64,000 nucleotides of DNA from Anderseniella sp051010195 (lineage in GTDB: Bacteria > Pseudomonadota > Alphaproteobacteria > Rhizobiales > Aestuariivirgaceae), in assembly GCA_051010195.1 (NCBI GenBank), contig JBPCVV010000118.1, positions 1 through 64,000 of the forward strand. The letters run 5' to 3'. This document shows positions 35,322 through 44,709 of the stretch, one piece after another (position 1 is the stretch's first letter; each line of letters begins with the position of its first letter). The notes below the pieces were generated by a model. It did not search any database. It had not been told where the DNA came from and saw only the letters and a program-made list of their open reading frames with translations. The position numbers were made by a program, and so were the translations under genes.

Positions 35322-35741
35322 ATGCCATTGTATGAGCATGTGTTCATGGCGCGTCAGGACATTTCCACCGCGCAGATGGATGCACTTACAGACCAGTTCA
35401 AAACCGTAATCACCGATAATGGCGGTTCAATCGGGCGCTCTGAATATTGGGGCCTGAAACCACTCACCTACCGTATTCGCAAGAATCGCAAGGCCCATTA
35501 CGCGCTGATGAACCTCGACGCGCCGGCACCCGCGGTTGCTGAAATGGAACGCCAGATGGGTCTCAATGAAGACGTCATCCGGTTCATGACAATCCGTGTT
35601 GAAGAACACGATGACGAGCCCTCCGTCCAGATGCGTACCGGCCGCGAGCGCAGCGACCGTCCAGGCGACCGCGGTGACAGGGGTCCGCGGCCTCCGCGTC
35701 CGCCCCGTGAAGACGCCTCCAGCTCAAAAGGAGACAGCTGA
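35322..35741 (+). CDS. rpsF: 30S ribosomal protein S6
   Basis: 139 residues. MPLYEHVFMARQDIS, EYWGLKPLTYRIRKNRKAHYAL split across about 42-62, and LNEDVIRFMTIRV (about 85) are S6. An Arg/Gly/Pro-rich extension (about residues 105-139, with DRPGDRGDRGPRPPRPP) follows the core domain, as in many alphaproteobacterial S6 proteins. S6 pairs with S18 on the 16S rRNA central domain; rpsR starts on the last base of its stop codon. Confidence 0.97.
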   Translation: MPLYEHVFMARQDISTAQMDALTDQFKTVITDNGGSIGRSEYWGLKPLTYRIRKNRKAHYALMNLDAPAPAVAEMERQMGLNEDVIRFMTIRVEEHDDEPSVQMRTGRERSDRPGDRGDRGPRPPRPPREDASSSKGDS

Positions 35742-35974
35742 TGTCAGGTGCACGCAGACCATTCTTCCGCCGTCGCAAGAGTTGCCCTTTCACGGGCGAT
35801 AACGCGCCGAAGATCGACTACAAGGACTCACGCCTGCTGTCGCGTTACATATCCGAGCGTGGCAAGATCGTACCAAGCCGCATTACCGCGGTTTCGGCAA
35901 AGAAGCAGCGCGAACTGGCCAAGGCCATCAAGCGTGCGCGTTTCCTGGGCCTGCTGCCCTACGTCGTGAAGTAA
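35741..35974 (+). CDS. rpsR: 30S ribosomal protein S18
   Basis: 77 residues. CPFTGDNAPKIDYKDSRLL (about 15-33) and PSRITAVSAKKQRELAKAIK are typical of S18, ending FLGLLPYVVK. Its ATG overlaps the rpsF stop (TGATG), so the S6 and S18 partners are translationally coupled. Confidence 0.97.
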   Translation: MSGARRPFFRRRKSCPFTGDNAPKIDYKDSRLLSRYISERGKIVPSRITAVSAKKQRELAKAIKRARFLGLLPYVVK

Positions 35975-36091
35975 CACAAGGTGTTTCCCTGGTCAGGCAA
36001 TTCAGCCTGGTCAGGGCTTATCGGTATTAACCGGTTGGGGCAGGCCTTTTTGAACTGCCTCTAACCCATCGCAAGATGCGGGACAGCCCAG

Positions 36092-37057
36092 ATGATGAAC
36101 AACTGGATCATAGTCGGCATTATTGCCGGATTGACGGCAGGCTTGCTGCAGGCAGGCGGCGCCTCGGGCAATGCGGTTGGCCTGGTCATGATCTATCTGG
36201 CCTCTTTTCCACTTTTTGTGGCAGGTCTGGGCTGGGGTGCCATCACCGCGGCACTCGGCGCCTTTGTCATGATTGTCGGCTACCTGATCGGCTTCGGCTG
36301 GAAGGCGGCGTTTTTCGTGGCACTGAGCGCCGGCATCGCGCCGGTGGCGCTGAGTCATCTGGCGCTGCAAAACCGGCCCGCCTCGGTCGCCCCGTCTGAT
36401 GAAGGCGAAGTTTCCGACACCGACACCGCCTGGTATCCGGAAGGACGTCTGGTGGTATGGACCGCCATCGCCAGCGCCGTTCTGAGCGTGTTTGTCATTC
36501 TTGCCATGGGACCCGATGTGGATACGTTCCGCAGCGAGGCGGGAAAAATCCTGCAGCCGCTTTTCGATGAAATGGCCAAGCAGCCGAATGCCCCACCAAG
36601 CGACCAGGTTGAACAGATCCGGTCATTTTTCGTCGTGGTGCTGCCTGCCGCGCTGAGCATTGTCTGGTGCATATCGACCATGGTGAACATGTATCTCGCC
36701 GGCGCTGTGCTGCGCAGGGCCGGCGCGGGGTTGCGGCCCTGGGCGCCGTTTGGCCAGATGGCGTTTCCGCGCTGGGCGATCTGGTTACTGTCGGCTTCGG
36801 CTGTGGCAACCTTCCTGCCTGGCACGCTGGGTGCAATCGCCTGGGTGTTTACCGCAGCCCTGATGCTGGCCTACGCAATCCTGGGTCTCGCCGTGATGCA
36901 CGGCCTGCTGGAAAACCATCCGATGCGTGGCTTTTTGCTCGGTCTGTTCTACCTGTCCATGCTGTTTTTATCGGCCATCGCGATCGTCCCGTTGATCATG
37001 CTCGGCATGTTCGACCAGGGTTTCAACATCCGCAAACGAAACAAACCGCCCGAATGA
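36092..37057 (+). CDS. DUF2232 integral membrane protein
   Basis: 321 residues with about eight hydrophobic helices. A hydrophobic N-terminal third (NWIIVGIIAGLTAGLLQAGG) is followed by an acidic soluble loop (about 95-110) and further helices; a short conserved-looking PRWAIWLL lies at about 228. DUF2232 proteins recur between rpsR and rplI in Alphaproteobacteria; their function is unknown. ATG 36095 is a possible alternative start. Confidence 0.88.
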   Translation: MMNNWIIVGIIAGLTAGLLQAGGASGNAVGLVMIYLASFPLFVAGLGWGAITAALGAFVMIVGYLIGFGWKAAFFVALSAGIAPVALSHLALQNRPASVAPSDEGEVSDTDTAWYPEGRLVVWTAIASAVLSVFVILAMGPDVDTFRSEAGKILQPLFDEMAKQPNAPPSDQVEQIRSFFVVVLPAALSIVWCISTMVNMYLAGAVLRRAGAGLRPWAPFGQMAFPRWAIWLLSASAVATFLPGTLGAIAWVFTAALMLAYAILGLAVMHGLLENHPMRGFLLGLFYLSMLFLSAIAIVPLIMLGMFDQGFNIRKRNKPPE

Positions 37058-37116
37058 GGCAGTTACCCGTCAAGTCCAACAACGAAATCACAGAACCAAT
37101 CAAGGAGTAACACATC

Positions 37117-37782
37117 ATGCAAGTCATTCTGCTGGAAAGGGTCGAAAAGCTCGGCGCCATGGGAGATACAGTCCGCGTCAAGGACGGCTATGCCCGCAAT
37201 TTCCTGTTGCCGCGCGGCAAGGCACTGCGGGCGTCGGAAAAAAATATGGAGAAATTCGAAGCCCAGCGCGCAGATCTTGAAGCCAAGAATGCAGCAGCGG
37301 TTGAAGCCGCAAAGACAGATTCCGAAAAGCTCGATGGCGCAAGCTACGTGCTGATCCGCCAGGCCGGCGAGTCAGGCCAGCTGTATGGGTCGGTCTCCAC
37401 CCGCGATATCGCAGCGGCAGCCAGCGAAACCGGTATCAACGTGACCCGCAATCACGTTGTGTTGCCTGATCCGATCAAGACCATCGGCATTTACGAAGTC
37501 CGCATTGCGCTGCACGGCGAGGTATCCTCGACTGTACAGATCAACGTCGCCCGCACCCAGGATGAAGCTGAGGCCCAGGCGCGCGGTGAAGACCTGACCG
37601 GTAATGCAGACGAGCGCGATGAAATCCGCCGCGCTGCCGAGGAACTATTCGAGCAGGCAGAAGCAGACGCTGCGGCGGAAGAAGGTGATGACGACGCTGC
37701 CGAAGGCACAGCGGAAGAAGACGCCACAACAGAAGAGTCTGCAGAAGCTGAAGAAGCTGAAGCAGAAAAAACCGCCGGCTGA
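37117..37782 (+). CDS. rplI: 50S ribosomal protein L9 with acidic C-terminal extension
   Basis: 221 residues. The N-domain MQVILLERVEKLGAMGDTV with GYARNFLLPRGKAL and the long helix are L9. The C-domain ends near residue 150, after which about 70 mostly Glu/Ala/Asp residues follow (AADAAAEEGDDD-like), much longer than E. coli L9 (about 149). Similar but often shorter tails occur in Rhizobiales. L9 binds the L1 stalk base and limits frame slippage. A good terminator follows. Confidence 0.96.
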   Translation: MQVILLERVEKLGAMGDTVRVKDGYARNFLLPRGKALRASEKNMEKFEAQRADLEAKNAAAVEAAKTDSEKLDGASYVLIRQAGESGQLYGSVSTRDIAAAASETGINVTRNHVVLPDPIKTIGIYEVRIALHGEVSSTVQINVARTQDEAEAQARGEDLTGNADERDEIRRAAEELFEQAEADAAAEEGDDDAAEGTAEEDATTEESAEAEEAEAEKTAG

Positions 37783-37827
37783 CGGCAGTCCGCCGCACGC
37801 GCAAGACGCTGTCAAGCTGACAAACAA

Positions 37828-37858
37828 GCCGTCTGTGCCCATGCACAGGCGGCTTTTT
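37828..37858 (+). terminator. Intrinsic terminator of the rpsF-rplI operon
   Basis: GCCGTCTGTGC, loop CCAT, GCACAGGCGGC: an 11-bp stem with one G-U pair directly followed by TTTTT. It lies 46 bases after the rplI stop and is the clearest terminator in the window. Confidence 0.9.
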
Positions 37859-37963
37859 ACTGCACCCACAGCTGACCTTAGGGAAATTGACCACGGGCAA
37901 AGTGTTTGCCAAAATTACCGATATTGTTGAGATCGGGACGCAATGGATCGAGGAATCGAACCG

Positions 37964-39283
37964 ATGCAGACTTTGCTCAAACAGATGTTAAGCCATATGG
38001 TGCAGCACGGAAACCTGAAGGTTTTCATGCCCGATGGCAGCGAAACTTTATTTGGCGATGGAACCGGCAAGCCGACGGGCTTTCGGATCCATGATCAGGC
38101 CACGGTATTGCACCTGCTCATAGACCCTGACCTTTATCTGGGAGAGGCCTATACAAGCGGTCAGCTGACGGTGACCGAAGGCAGCATATATGACGTCCTG
38201 AAATTGCTGATGGCCAATCTGGAAACCGCGCAGACGCCGGTACCCGTGCGCATACCGTATGCCATCCGCAAACGCCTGAAGCGATTGCAGCAGGACAACC
38301 GCATCACCCAGGCCCGCAGCAATGTGGCGCATCATTACGACCTGTCGGGCGACCTTTACGATCTGTTCCTCGACAATGACCGCCAGTATTCGTGCGCCTA
38401 TTTCGAAAAGACCGGTCAGAGCCTGGAACAGGCACAGCTTTCCAAGAAACGCCATCTTGCCGCGAAACTGGTCATCGAACCCGGCATGAAAGTACTCGAC
38501 ATCGGGTCCGGCTGGGGAGGGCTCGGACTTTATCTGGCCAAGGTGACGGGTGCACAGGTGACAGGGGTCACCCTGTCGGAGGAGCAATTCAAGGTATCCA
38601 ATGGGCGGGCCAGCAAGGCGGCCCTGGACAATCAGGTCGGCTTTCATCTGAAAGACTATCGGGAACTGGACGGCAAGTTCGACCGGATTGTTTCCGTAGG
38701 CATGTTCGAGCATGTGGGTGTGGCCCATTATGGCGAACTATTCGGCAAGGTCCGCGAATTGCTGGCACCGGATGGCATATTCGTGCTGCATTCCATCGGG
38801 CGGGCCGATGGTCCAGGAGCAACAAGTGCCTGGATACAGAAGTACATTTTCCCAGGCGGTTACTGCCCTGCCCTGTCGGAGGTCCTGCCTGAGGTCGAAA
38901 AAAGCGGCATGTACATGACCGACATCGAGATACTGCGGCTGCACTACGCCCGGACACTGGCAGAATGGCGCAAACGCTTTGACACACACAGAAAACAAGC
39001 CATCGCGCTTTATGACGAGCAGTTCGCCCGCATGTGGGAGTTCTATCTCGCCTCGTCCGAACTGAGCTTCCGTTATCTCGGCCTGAATAATTTCCAGCTG
39101 CAAGCCGCGGACAACCAGCATGCCCTGCCGCTGACCAGGAATTACATAGCCCGTGAAGAAACCCGTCTGCGGGGAATCGAGGCCAAGGTTTACGACCGGC
39201 GCAAGCGGCGGGCTCCGAGAAAACCGGTTGTGAAGGCATCGGCTGCCGAATCACGGCATTATCCACAGGTAAGCAAGCAATAG
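37964..39283 (+). CDS. Cyclopropane-fatty-acyl-phospholipid synthase
   Basis: 439 residues. The SAM motif is VLDIGSGWGGLGLYLAK (about 175). The catalytic-domain blocks RQYSCAYFEKTGQSLEQAQ (Cys about 142) and SVGMFEHVGVAHYGELF (about 247) are typical CFA synthase, as is YIFPGGYCPALSEV (about 298). It transfers methylene from SAM to unsaturated membrane lipids. ATG 37964 (MQTLLKQML) was chosen over ATG 37943 because relatives begin at this point; both have weak ribosome sites. It is inserted between rplI and dnaB, which are otherwise usual neighbours. Confidence 0.93.
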   Translation: MQTLLKQMLSHMVQHGNLKVFMPDGSETLFGDGTGKPTGFRIHDQATVLHLLIDPDLYLGEAYTSGQLTVTEGSIYDVLKLLMANLETAQTPVPVRIPYAIRKRLKRLQQDNRITQARSNVAHHYDLSGDLYDLFLDNDRQYSCAYFEKTGQSLEQAQLSKKRHLAAKLVIEPGMKVLDIGSGWGGLGLYLAKVTGAQVTGVTLSEEQFKVSNGRASKAALDNQVGFHLKDYRELDGKFDRIVSVGMFEHVGVAHYGELFGKVRELLAPDGIFVLHSIGRADGPGATSAWIQKYIFPGGYCPALSEVLPEVEKSGMYMTDIEILRLHYARTLAEWRKRFDTHRKQAIALYDEQFARMWEFYLASSELSFRYLGLNNFQLQAADNQHALPLTRNYIAREETRLRGIEAKVYDRRKRRAPRKPVVKASAAESRHYPQVSKQ

Positions 39284-39350
39284 TGGAAAGGTCGGTGCCA
39301 CGGCGGATTGGCCCTCGCAGCATCAGGCCGGGCGCGCTATCAACTAGGTT

Positions 39351-40856
39351 ATGGAATCAGTTCTCAAGATCGATCAGGATGGCAGCGACCAGTCTGACGC
39401 CGAAGAATATCGCTCTGCGCCGCATAACCTGGAGGCAGAAATGGCGTTGCTGGGTGCCATTCTGGTAAACAACGAGGCGTGTGACCGGGTTTCCAACTTT
39501 CTGCTGCCGGAACATTTTCAAGAAGGAGTGCATGCGCGCATCTATGAAGCCGCCGCCACACGCATTCGCAGCGGCCAGCTGGCATCGCCGGTCACGCTGA
39601 AATCCTTCTTCGAGCAGGATGAGACCCTGCAGGACATCGGCGGCCCGGCCTACCTGGCACGGCTGGCGGCATCTGCAACCACCATCATCAATGCGGAAGA
39701 CTATGGCCGCACCATTTACGAGCTGGCGCAGCGACGCGCGCTGATCGGGATTGGCTCGGAGATCGTCAACAACAGTTTCGACACACCGGTGGACAAATCC
39801 TCCCGGCAACTGATTGAAGAAGCCGAACAGCAGCTTTACGAGATCGCTGAGTCGGAAAAATATGGCCAGGGCTTCCAGCCATTCGGCACCGCACTGACAG
39901 AAGCCATCGACATGGCTGCGGCCGCTTATCAGCGCGATGGCGGGCTGTCGGGCATATCGACAGGACTGAAAGACCTTGATGAGAAGCTCGGCGGTTTACA
40001 GGCATCCGACCTATTGATACTTGCCGGGCGTCCGGCCATGGGCAAGACGTCACTTGCCACCAACCTGGCCTACAACGTTGCTGCCGCTTATCAGGCCGAA
40101 CACAATGCAGACGGCACAATGAATGTGAAAAACGGCGGCATTGTCGCGTTTTTCTCGCTGGAAATGTCGGGGGAACAGCTCGCCACCCGTATTGTGTCGG
40201 AGCAGGCGGAAATCTCGTCTGAACGTATCCGGCGCGGCAAGATCACCCCTGACGAGTTTGACCGGCTGGTGGAGGCAAGCCAGCGCCTGTCGGCGATGCC
40301 ACTATACATTGATGCAACCGGCGGCCTGAACATTGCCCAGCTTGCCGCCCGGGCGCGACGGCTCAAGCGCCAGCGTGGGACGCTGGGCCTGATTGTAGTT
40401 GATTACCTGCAACTGCTGGCCGGATCAGCCCGCAGGGCATCGGAAAGCCGAGTGCAGGAAGTGACTGAAATCACCACGGGGCTCAAGGCGTTGGCCAAGG
40501 AACTTAATGTACCTATCCTGGCGCTGTCGCAGCTTTCACGCCAGGTGGAAAACCGCGATGACAAGCGCCCGCAACTGGCAGACCTGCGGGAATCCGGCTC
40601 CATCGAACAGGATGCGGATGTGGTGATGTTCATTTATCGCGAGGAGTACTACCTGGGCCGCAGCGAACCAAAGCCCAACACGGACGAGCACCTGCAGTGG
40701 CAGGAGCGCATGGACGGTGTTGTCGGCATCGCAGATGTGATTATCGGCAAACAGCGCCACGGTCCGACCGGCACCGTGTCGCTGCACTTTGATGCGAACC
40801 TGACCCGCTTTGAAAATCTGGCGCGTCCCGGTTACGCACCAGATATTCGCGACTAG
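39351..40856 (+). CDS. dnaB: Replicative DNA helicase DnaB
   Basis: 501 residues. The N-terminal helical domain begins PHNLEAEMALLGAILVNNEA (about 25). The RecA-like domain has Walker A GRPAMGKTSLA (about 225), FSLEMSGEQLATR (about 267) and Walker B IVVDYLQLL (about 347). DnaB is the hexameric helicase of the replication fork. No intein is present. It ends seven bases before alr. Confidence 0.96.
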   Translation: MESVLKIDQDGSDQSDAEEYRSAPHNLEAEMALLGAILVNNEACDRVSNFLLPEHFQEGVHARIYEAAATRIRSGQLASPVTLKSFFEQDETLQDIGGPAYLARLAASATTIINAEDYGRTIYELAQRRALIGIGSEIVNNSFDTPVDKSSRQLIEEAEQQLYEIAESEKYGQGFQPFGTALTEAIDMAAAAYQRDGGLSGISTGLKDLDEKLGGLQASDLLILAGRPAMGKTSLATNLAYNVAAAYQAEHNADGTMNVKNGGIVAFFSLEMSGEQLATRIVSEQAEISSERIRRGKITPDEFDRLVEASQRLSAMPLYIDATGGLNIAQLAARARRLKRQRGTLGLIVVDYLQLLAGSARRASESRVQEVTEITTGLKALAKELNVPILALSQLSRQVENRDDKRPQLADLRESGSIEQDADVVMFIYREEYYLGRSEPKPNTDEHLQWQERMDGVVGIADVIIGKQRHGPTGTVSLHFDANLTRFENLARPGYAPDIRD

Positions 40857-40863
40857 TTTCCTG

Positions 40864-41973
40864 ATGACCGTCCCACCTGAGTTGGCCGGTGCCACGCTAA
40901 CCATCAACCTTGCCGCGCTGGTGGAGAACTGGCGCCTGATCGCGCGGACGGTGGCGCCCGCCGAATGCGCAGCGACCATCAAGGCCGATGGCTATGGCTG
41001 CGGTGCGCGCGAAGTGGCGCAGGCGCTTTGGAACGCCGGTTGCAGAACATTCTTCGTCGCCCTGCCCATGGAAGGCAAGCAGGTACGCGACGCCCTGCCC
41101 GAGGCAGTCATCTATATTCTCGATGGCCTGCTGGCCGGACAGGCCGATTTCTATATTGCCCATGACCTGCGTCCCTGCCTGGTGGACCCGGCAGACCTGA
41201 ACGAATGGGCCGACACCGTTAACGGCAGTCACAAGGCCGCAGTGCACATCGATACCGGCATCAACCGGCTCGGGTTTGACCGCGCGCAAGCAGAAGCCCT
41301 TGCCGCCGATGCGGCCATGATGAAGCGTGCCGGGTTGTGCCTCATGATGAGTCACCTGGCCAGCGGTGAAGACGAAGCAAACTCTTCCAACGCCAACCAG
41401 CGCGACCGGTTCGCCGAGCTGCGCAGCCTTTTTCCGGATCTGCCGGCCTCGCTGGCCAATGCGCCGGGCACATTTCTCGGGCCTGATTATTGCCACGACC
41501 TCGTCCGCCCAGGCGTGGCGCTTTACGGCGGCAATCCGCTGAGCGGCAAACCGAACCCGATGCAACCGGTGGTTTCCCTGTCCGCCCCGATATTGCAGGT
41601 GCGCCATGTTGATCAAGGAGACGGTGTCGGATATGGCGCGACATGGCAGGCCCACAGGCCGTCGCGCATTGCCATTGTCGGTGCCGGGTACGCAGACGGC
41701 CTGTTGCGTGCCATGTCATGGCCTGCACAACACGACGGCCCCGCCAAGGCATTTGTTGCAGGGCAAATGGCCCCGATTGTCGGCCGGGTGTCCATGGACA
41801 TGATCACCATTGACGTCACAGACCTGGATCCGCAACAGGTTGACCGCGGCACCAAAGCAGAGCTGCTTGGCGCCAATATCAGTGTCGATGACTGGGCGCG
41901 ATGGTCAGGTACCATTTCTTATGAAATCCTGACATCTCTTGGCAGACGCTACGCAAAAGTGTACTCGTCTTGA
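40864..41973 (+). CDS. alr: Alanine racemase
   Basis: 369 residues. The PLP lysine is in IKADGYGCGA (about 41). DTGINRLGFDRA (about 134), VRPGVALYGGNP (about 214), the catalytic tyrosine in VGYGATWQ (about 258) and GRVSMDMITIDVTD (about 305) complete the fold type III active site. It makes D-alanine for peptidoglycan. ATG 40864 was taken since the frame upstream lies inside dnaB. Confidence 0.95.
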   Translation: MTVPPELAGATLTINLAALVENWRLIARTVAPAECAATIKADGYGCGAREVAQALWNAGCRTFFVALPMEGKQVRDALPEAVIYILDGLLAGQADFYIAHDLRPCLVDPADLNEWADTVNGSHKAAVHIDTGINRLGFDRAQAEALAADAAMMKRAGLCLMMSHLASGEDEANSSNANQRDRFAELRSLFPDLPASLANAPGTFLGPDYCHDLVRPGVALYGGNPLSGKPNPMQPVVSLSAPILQVRHVDQGDGVGYGATWQAHRPSRIAIVGAGYADGLLRAMSWPAQHDGPAKAFVAGQMAPIVGRVSMDMITIDVTDLDPQQVDRGTKAELLGANISVDDWARWSGTISYEILTSLGRRYAKVYSS

Positions 41974-42055
41974 GTGCATTTCGGGGACTGGGCCCTGGAG
42001 AGTGCATCAAAATGAGTGCGCGACGACCAACGGTATCAAGAGGCAACGTCCACCG

Positions 42056-42829
42056 GTGACTTTCCTGGCTCCCATCGGCAGTTTCATTCTTTCCATGTTT
42101 GCGGAAGTTGGACGGGTGAGCCTGTTTGCGCGCGATGCGGTCATTCGCGGGCTGTTGCCGCCGTGGTACTTTCGCCGGTTGTTTGAACAGATTATCCGCA
42201 TCGGCTACAACTCCCTGCCGGTGGTCGGACTGACGGCGTTTTTCACCGGCGGCGCCCTGGCATTGCAGATTTACATCGGCGGCACGCGTTACAACGCCGA
42301 GAACCTGGTCTCATCCATCGTGGCGCTTGGCATCACCCGGGAACTTGGCCCGGTGATGGCCGGACTGATGGTGACCGGACGTGTGGCCGCGGCAATTGCC
42401 GCCGAACTCGGCACCATGCGCGTGACCGAGCAGATCGATGCCCTGACCACCTTGTCGACCAATCCATTCAAGTACCTTGTCGGCCCCCGCATTCTGGCTG
42501 CGGTGATCACCATGCCGATACTGGTCGGCGTTGCCGACATCATCGGCATCTTCGGCGGTTTTGTGGTCGGCACGTCATCGCTTGGTTTCAACTATGCGGC
42601 GTATATCAAGAACACCACTGACTTCGTGCAAGTCGCCGACGTGACTTCGGGCCTGATCAAGGCTGCCGTGTTCGGCTTCATCATCGCGCTGATGGGATGT
42701 TATCACGGCTTCAATTCCAAGGGCGGGGCCCAAGGCGTCGGCAGAGCGACAACCAACGCGGTCGTGTCCGGTTCGATCCTGATTCTGGCAGCCAACTACG
42801 CCCTGACATCGCTGCTGTTTTCCGAGTGA
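42056..42829 (+). CDS. mlaE: MlaE-family ABC transporter permease
   Basis: 257 residues from a GTG start. The protein has LFARDAVIRG, then RIGYNSLPVVGLTAFFTGGALALQ split across about 45-68, and the MlaE signature TGRVAAAIAAELGTMRVTEQ followed by IDALTTLSTNPFKYLV (about 125-160); it ends in hydrophobic helices. MlaE is the inner-membrane permease of phospholipid transport across the envelope. GTG 42056 gives the usual length of about 260; the frame is open back into alr, so the start is not certain. mlaF follows by eight bases. Confidence 0.9.
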   Translation: MTFLAPIGSFILSMFAEVGRVSLFARDAVIRGLLPPWYFRRLFEQIIRIGYNSLPVVGLTAFFTGGALALQIYIGGTRYNAENLVSSIVALGITRELGPVMAGLMVTGRVAAAIAAELGTMRVTEQIDALTTLSTNPFKYLVGPRILAAVITMPILVGVADIIGIFGGFVVGTSSLGFNYAAYIKNTTDFVQVADVTSGLIKAAVFGFIIALMGCYHGFNSKGGAQGVGRATTNAVVSGSILILAANYALTSLLFSE

Positions 42830-42837
42830 GGCGGGTT

Positions 42838-43602
42838 ATGCCTGAGCCGCACATCGTACTGGAAAACGTCCACAAGACCTTCGGCACCAAGCACGTGCTG
42901 AAAGGGATCAATGTGGGCGTCGGCAGGGGACGCTCGCTGGTGGTGATCGGCGGATCTGGCTCCGGCAAGTCGGTGACGCTGAAATGCATCCTCGGCCTGC
43001 TGCACCCTGAAAGGGGTTCGATCCGCGTGGACGGCCAGGAAATCATCGGCCTGCAAGGCAACGCGCTGGATGAGATGATGTGCCGCTTCGGCATGCTGTT
43101 TCAAGGGGCCGCCCTGTTCGACAGCCTGAGTGTGTGGCGCAATGTTGCCTTCGGGCTGATCCAGGGCAGGAAAATGAAGCCGGCTGATGCACGTGTGATC
43201 GCCATCGACAAACTGGCCGAGGTAGGCCTGGGTGCGGAACTTGCGGATATTTCTCCAGCGGAACTGTCCGGCGGCATGCGCAAGCGCGTTGGACTGGCAC
43301 GTGCCATTGCACCTGAACCGGAAATCATCTTCTTCGATGAACCGACCACCGGGCTTGACCCGATCATGGGCGACGTCATCAACAACCTGATTGTCGACAG
43401 TGTGAAACACCTGGGCGCCACCACCATCACCATCACCCACGACATGGCATCGGCCCGCAAGATCGGCGACGACATTGCCATGATTTACAAGGGCAAGATC
43501 GTCTGGTGCGGACCGGCAGATGAAATTGACCAGAGCAACAACCCGTACGTGGACCAGTTCATCCACGGCCGCGAGGAAGGCCCGATTGAAATCGAGCTTT
43601 GA
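42838..43602 (+). CDS. mlaF: MlaF-family ABC transporter ATP-binding protein
   Basis: 254 residues. Walker A GGSGSGKSVTLK (about 39-50), FGMLFQGAALFDSL (Q-loop, about 84), signature LSGGMRKRVGLARA (about 143) and Walker B IIFFDEPTTGLDP (about 164) match the MlaF/Ttg2A group. It powers MlaE. No mlaD (MCE protein), mlaC or mlaB follows; the next gene is on the other strand. Confidence 0.93.
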   Translation: MPEPHIVLENVHKTFGTKHVLKGINVGVGRGRSLVVIGGSGSGKSVTLKCILGLLHPERGSIRVDGQEIIGLQGNALDEMMCRFGMLFQGAALFDSLSVWRNVAFGLIQGRKMKPADARVIAIDKLAEVGLGAELADISPAELSGGMRKRVGLARAIAPEPEIIFFDEPTTGLDPIMGDVINNLIVDSVKHLGATTITITHDMASARKIGDDIAMIYKGKIVWCGPADEIDQSNNPYVDQFIHGREEGPIEIEL

Positions 43603-43623
43603 ACGGGCGTTTTCCTGCTTTCA

Positions 43624-44472
43624 TCAGTCCACCAGCGGGTCTGCCCGCATTCCGGCTCGCTCCAGATGAACTGGAAGCACGCGCCCGTACAGTTGCCGGG
43701 TTCGTTCGGGACTGCCGACCATGGCGGGTTCTTCAACAAACGAGTAGATCGCTACATAGCGCCTGCGCGGACCCGCCAGGGGGCGCACGCGGTGCAATGA
43801 ATATCTGCCCTTGAAAATCTGCAGGTCGCCCGGCTGCAGCTCAAGTGCCTTCACATCCGGGCTTTGTTCATCCAGCACGGCTGCCACCCCTGAATAATTC
43901 TCGTCATCAGGGGTCCGCAGGTTCGGGCAATATTCAAACTCTCCGCCCTGCCCGGCATTCTGGATTGCCAGTGTCACGGTGAAATTGTTGGTATCGAAAT
44001 GCCATGGAAATCCGGCACCTTCTTCAGCGACATTCACAATGACATCGGCGAGCGGATCGGCATATCGAAAGAACCGGTCCTGCTGCAGCGCCAGTTGGAC
44101 AAATGCTGAAAACTTTGGCCACTCGTAAATGCTTCTGATAAAGCTGTCAGGCCCGAAATTATCCGCCGGGACAAACGAATTGGAACGATCGAAAAACCGT
44201 CGCAATGGATGGCTTGGAGGATAGGCCGGATTATCCCTGGTGAAATAAACATTGGTGCGGTTGAACGAGCGGTGCCCGTTGTCAGCGACCCGGTCCGCCT
44301 CTTCGATGAAATACGAGATGCGGTCGGCCCGCACAAAGCCCCGCAACACGGCACATCCGTCATCGTTGAGTTGGGCCCGTGTTTGTGCAAGCAAAGCTCT
44401 AAAGTCGCCGCCTGAACGCAAATGCACGGGATATTTGTCCAGATCGACCAGGTCCAATACGTCGATAGCCAT
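43624..44472 (-). CDS. Fe(II)/2-oxoglutarate-dependent oxygenase, BesD/HalD-like (HxD form)
   Basis: 282 residues. The iron triad reads HFDTNNFTV (HxD, about residue 176) with the distal histidine in SLHRVRPLAGP (about 232); the arginine for 2-oxoglutarate is probably in RRRYVAIYS. GGEFEYCPNLR after the HxD motif resembles the BesD/HalD family of amino-acid halogenases and hydroxylases. True halogenases replace the aspartate with glycine or alanine to make room for chloride, so HxD argues for a hydroxylase. It is monocistronic and convergent with mlaF. The substrate is unknown. Confidence 0.72.
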   Translation of the reverse strand: MAIDVLDLVDLDKYPVHLRSGGDFRALLAQTRAQLNDDGCAVLRGFVRADRISYFIEEADRVADNGHRSFNRTNVYFTRDNPAYPPSHPLRRFFDRSNSFVPADNFGPDSFIRSIYEWPKFSAFVQLALQQDRFFRYADPLADVIVNVAEEGAGFPWHFDTNNFTVTLAIQNAGQGGEFEYCPNLRTPDDENYSGVAAVLDEQSPDVKALELQPGDLQIFKGRYSLHRVRPLAGPRRRYVAIYSFVEEPAMVGSPERTRQLYGRVLPVHLERAGMRADPLVD

Positions 44473-44709
44473 GATCCCACCCTGTTCACGACGGCTCCAG
44501 ATCAGACCGCACCAGGGCGAGGACCGATCACCACATGTCCGGAAAATATTTCACGGCTGTCGGAATTGGGAAAGCGAAAACTTCAGGTTCAATTCAAATG
44601 ATGCGGCGGCTATCGATAGCAATTGGCGGCGGAATCAATCTGAAAAAGCGTACCCCGGACTGGGTTTTCACCAGATCCGGGGCGCTGTTACGGAAATCAA
44701 TCCGTACTG

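Noticed and set aside
35224..35409. 61-codon frame in the rpsF leader
   Set aside because: It starts in the leader and runs into rpsF in another frame, without a ribosome site or similarity.
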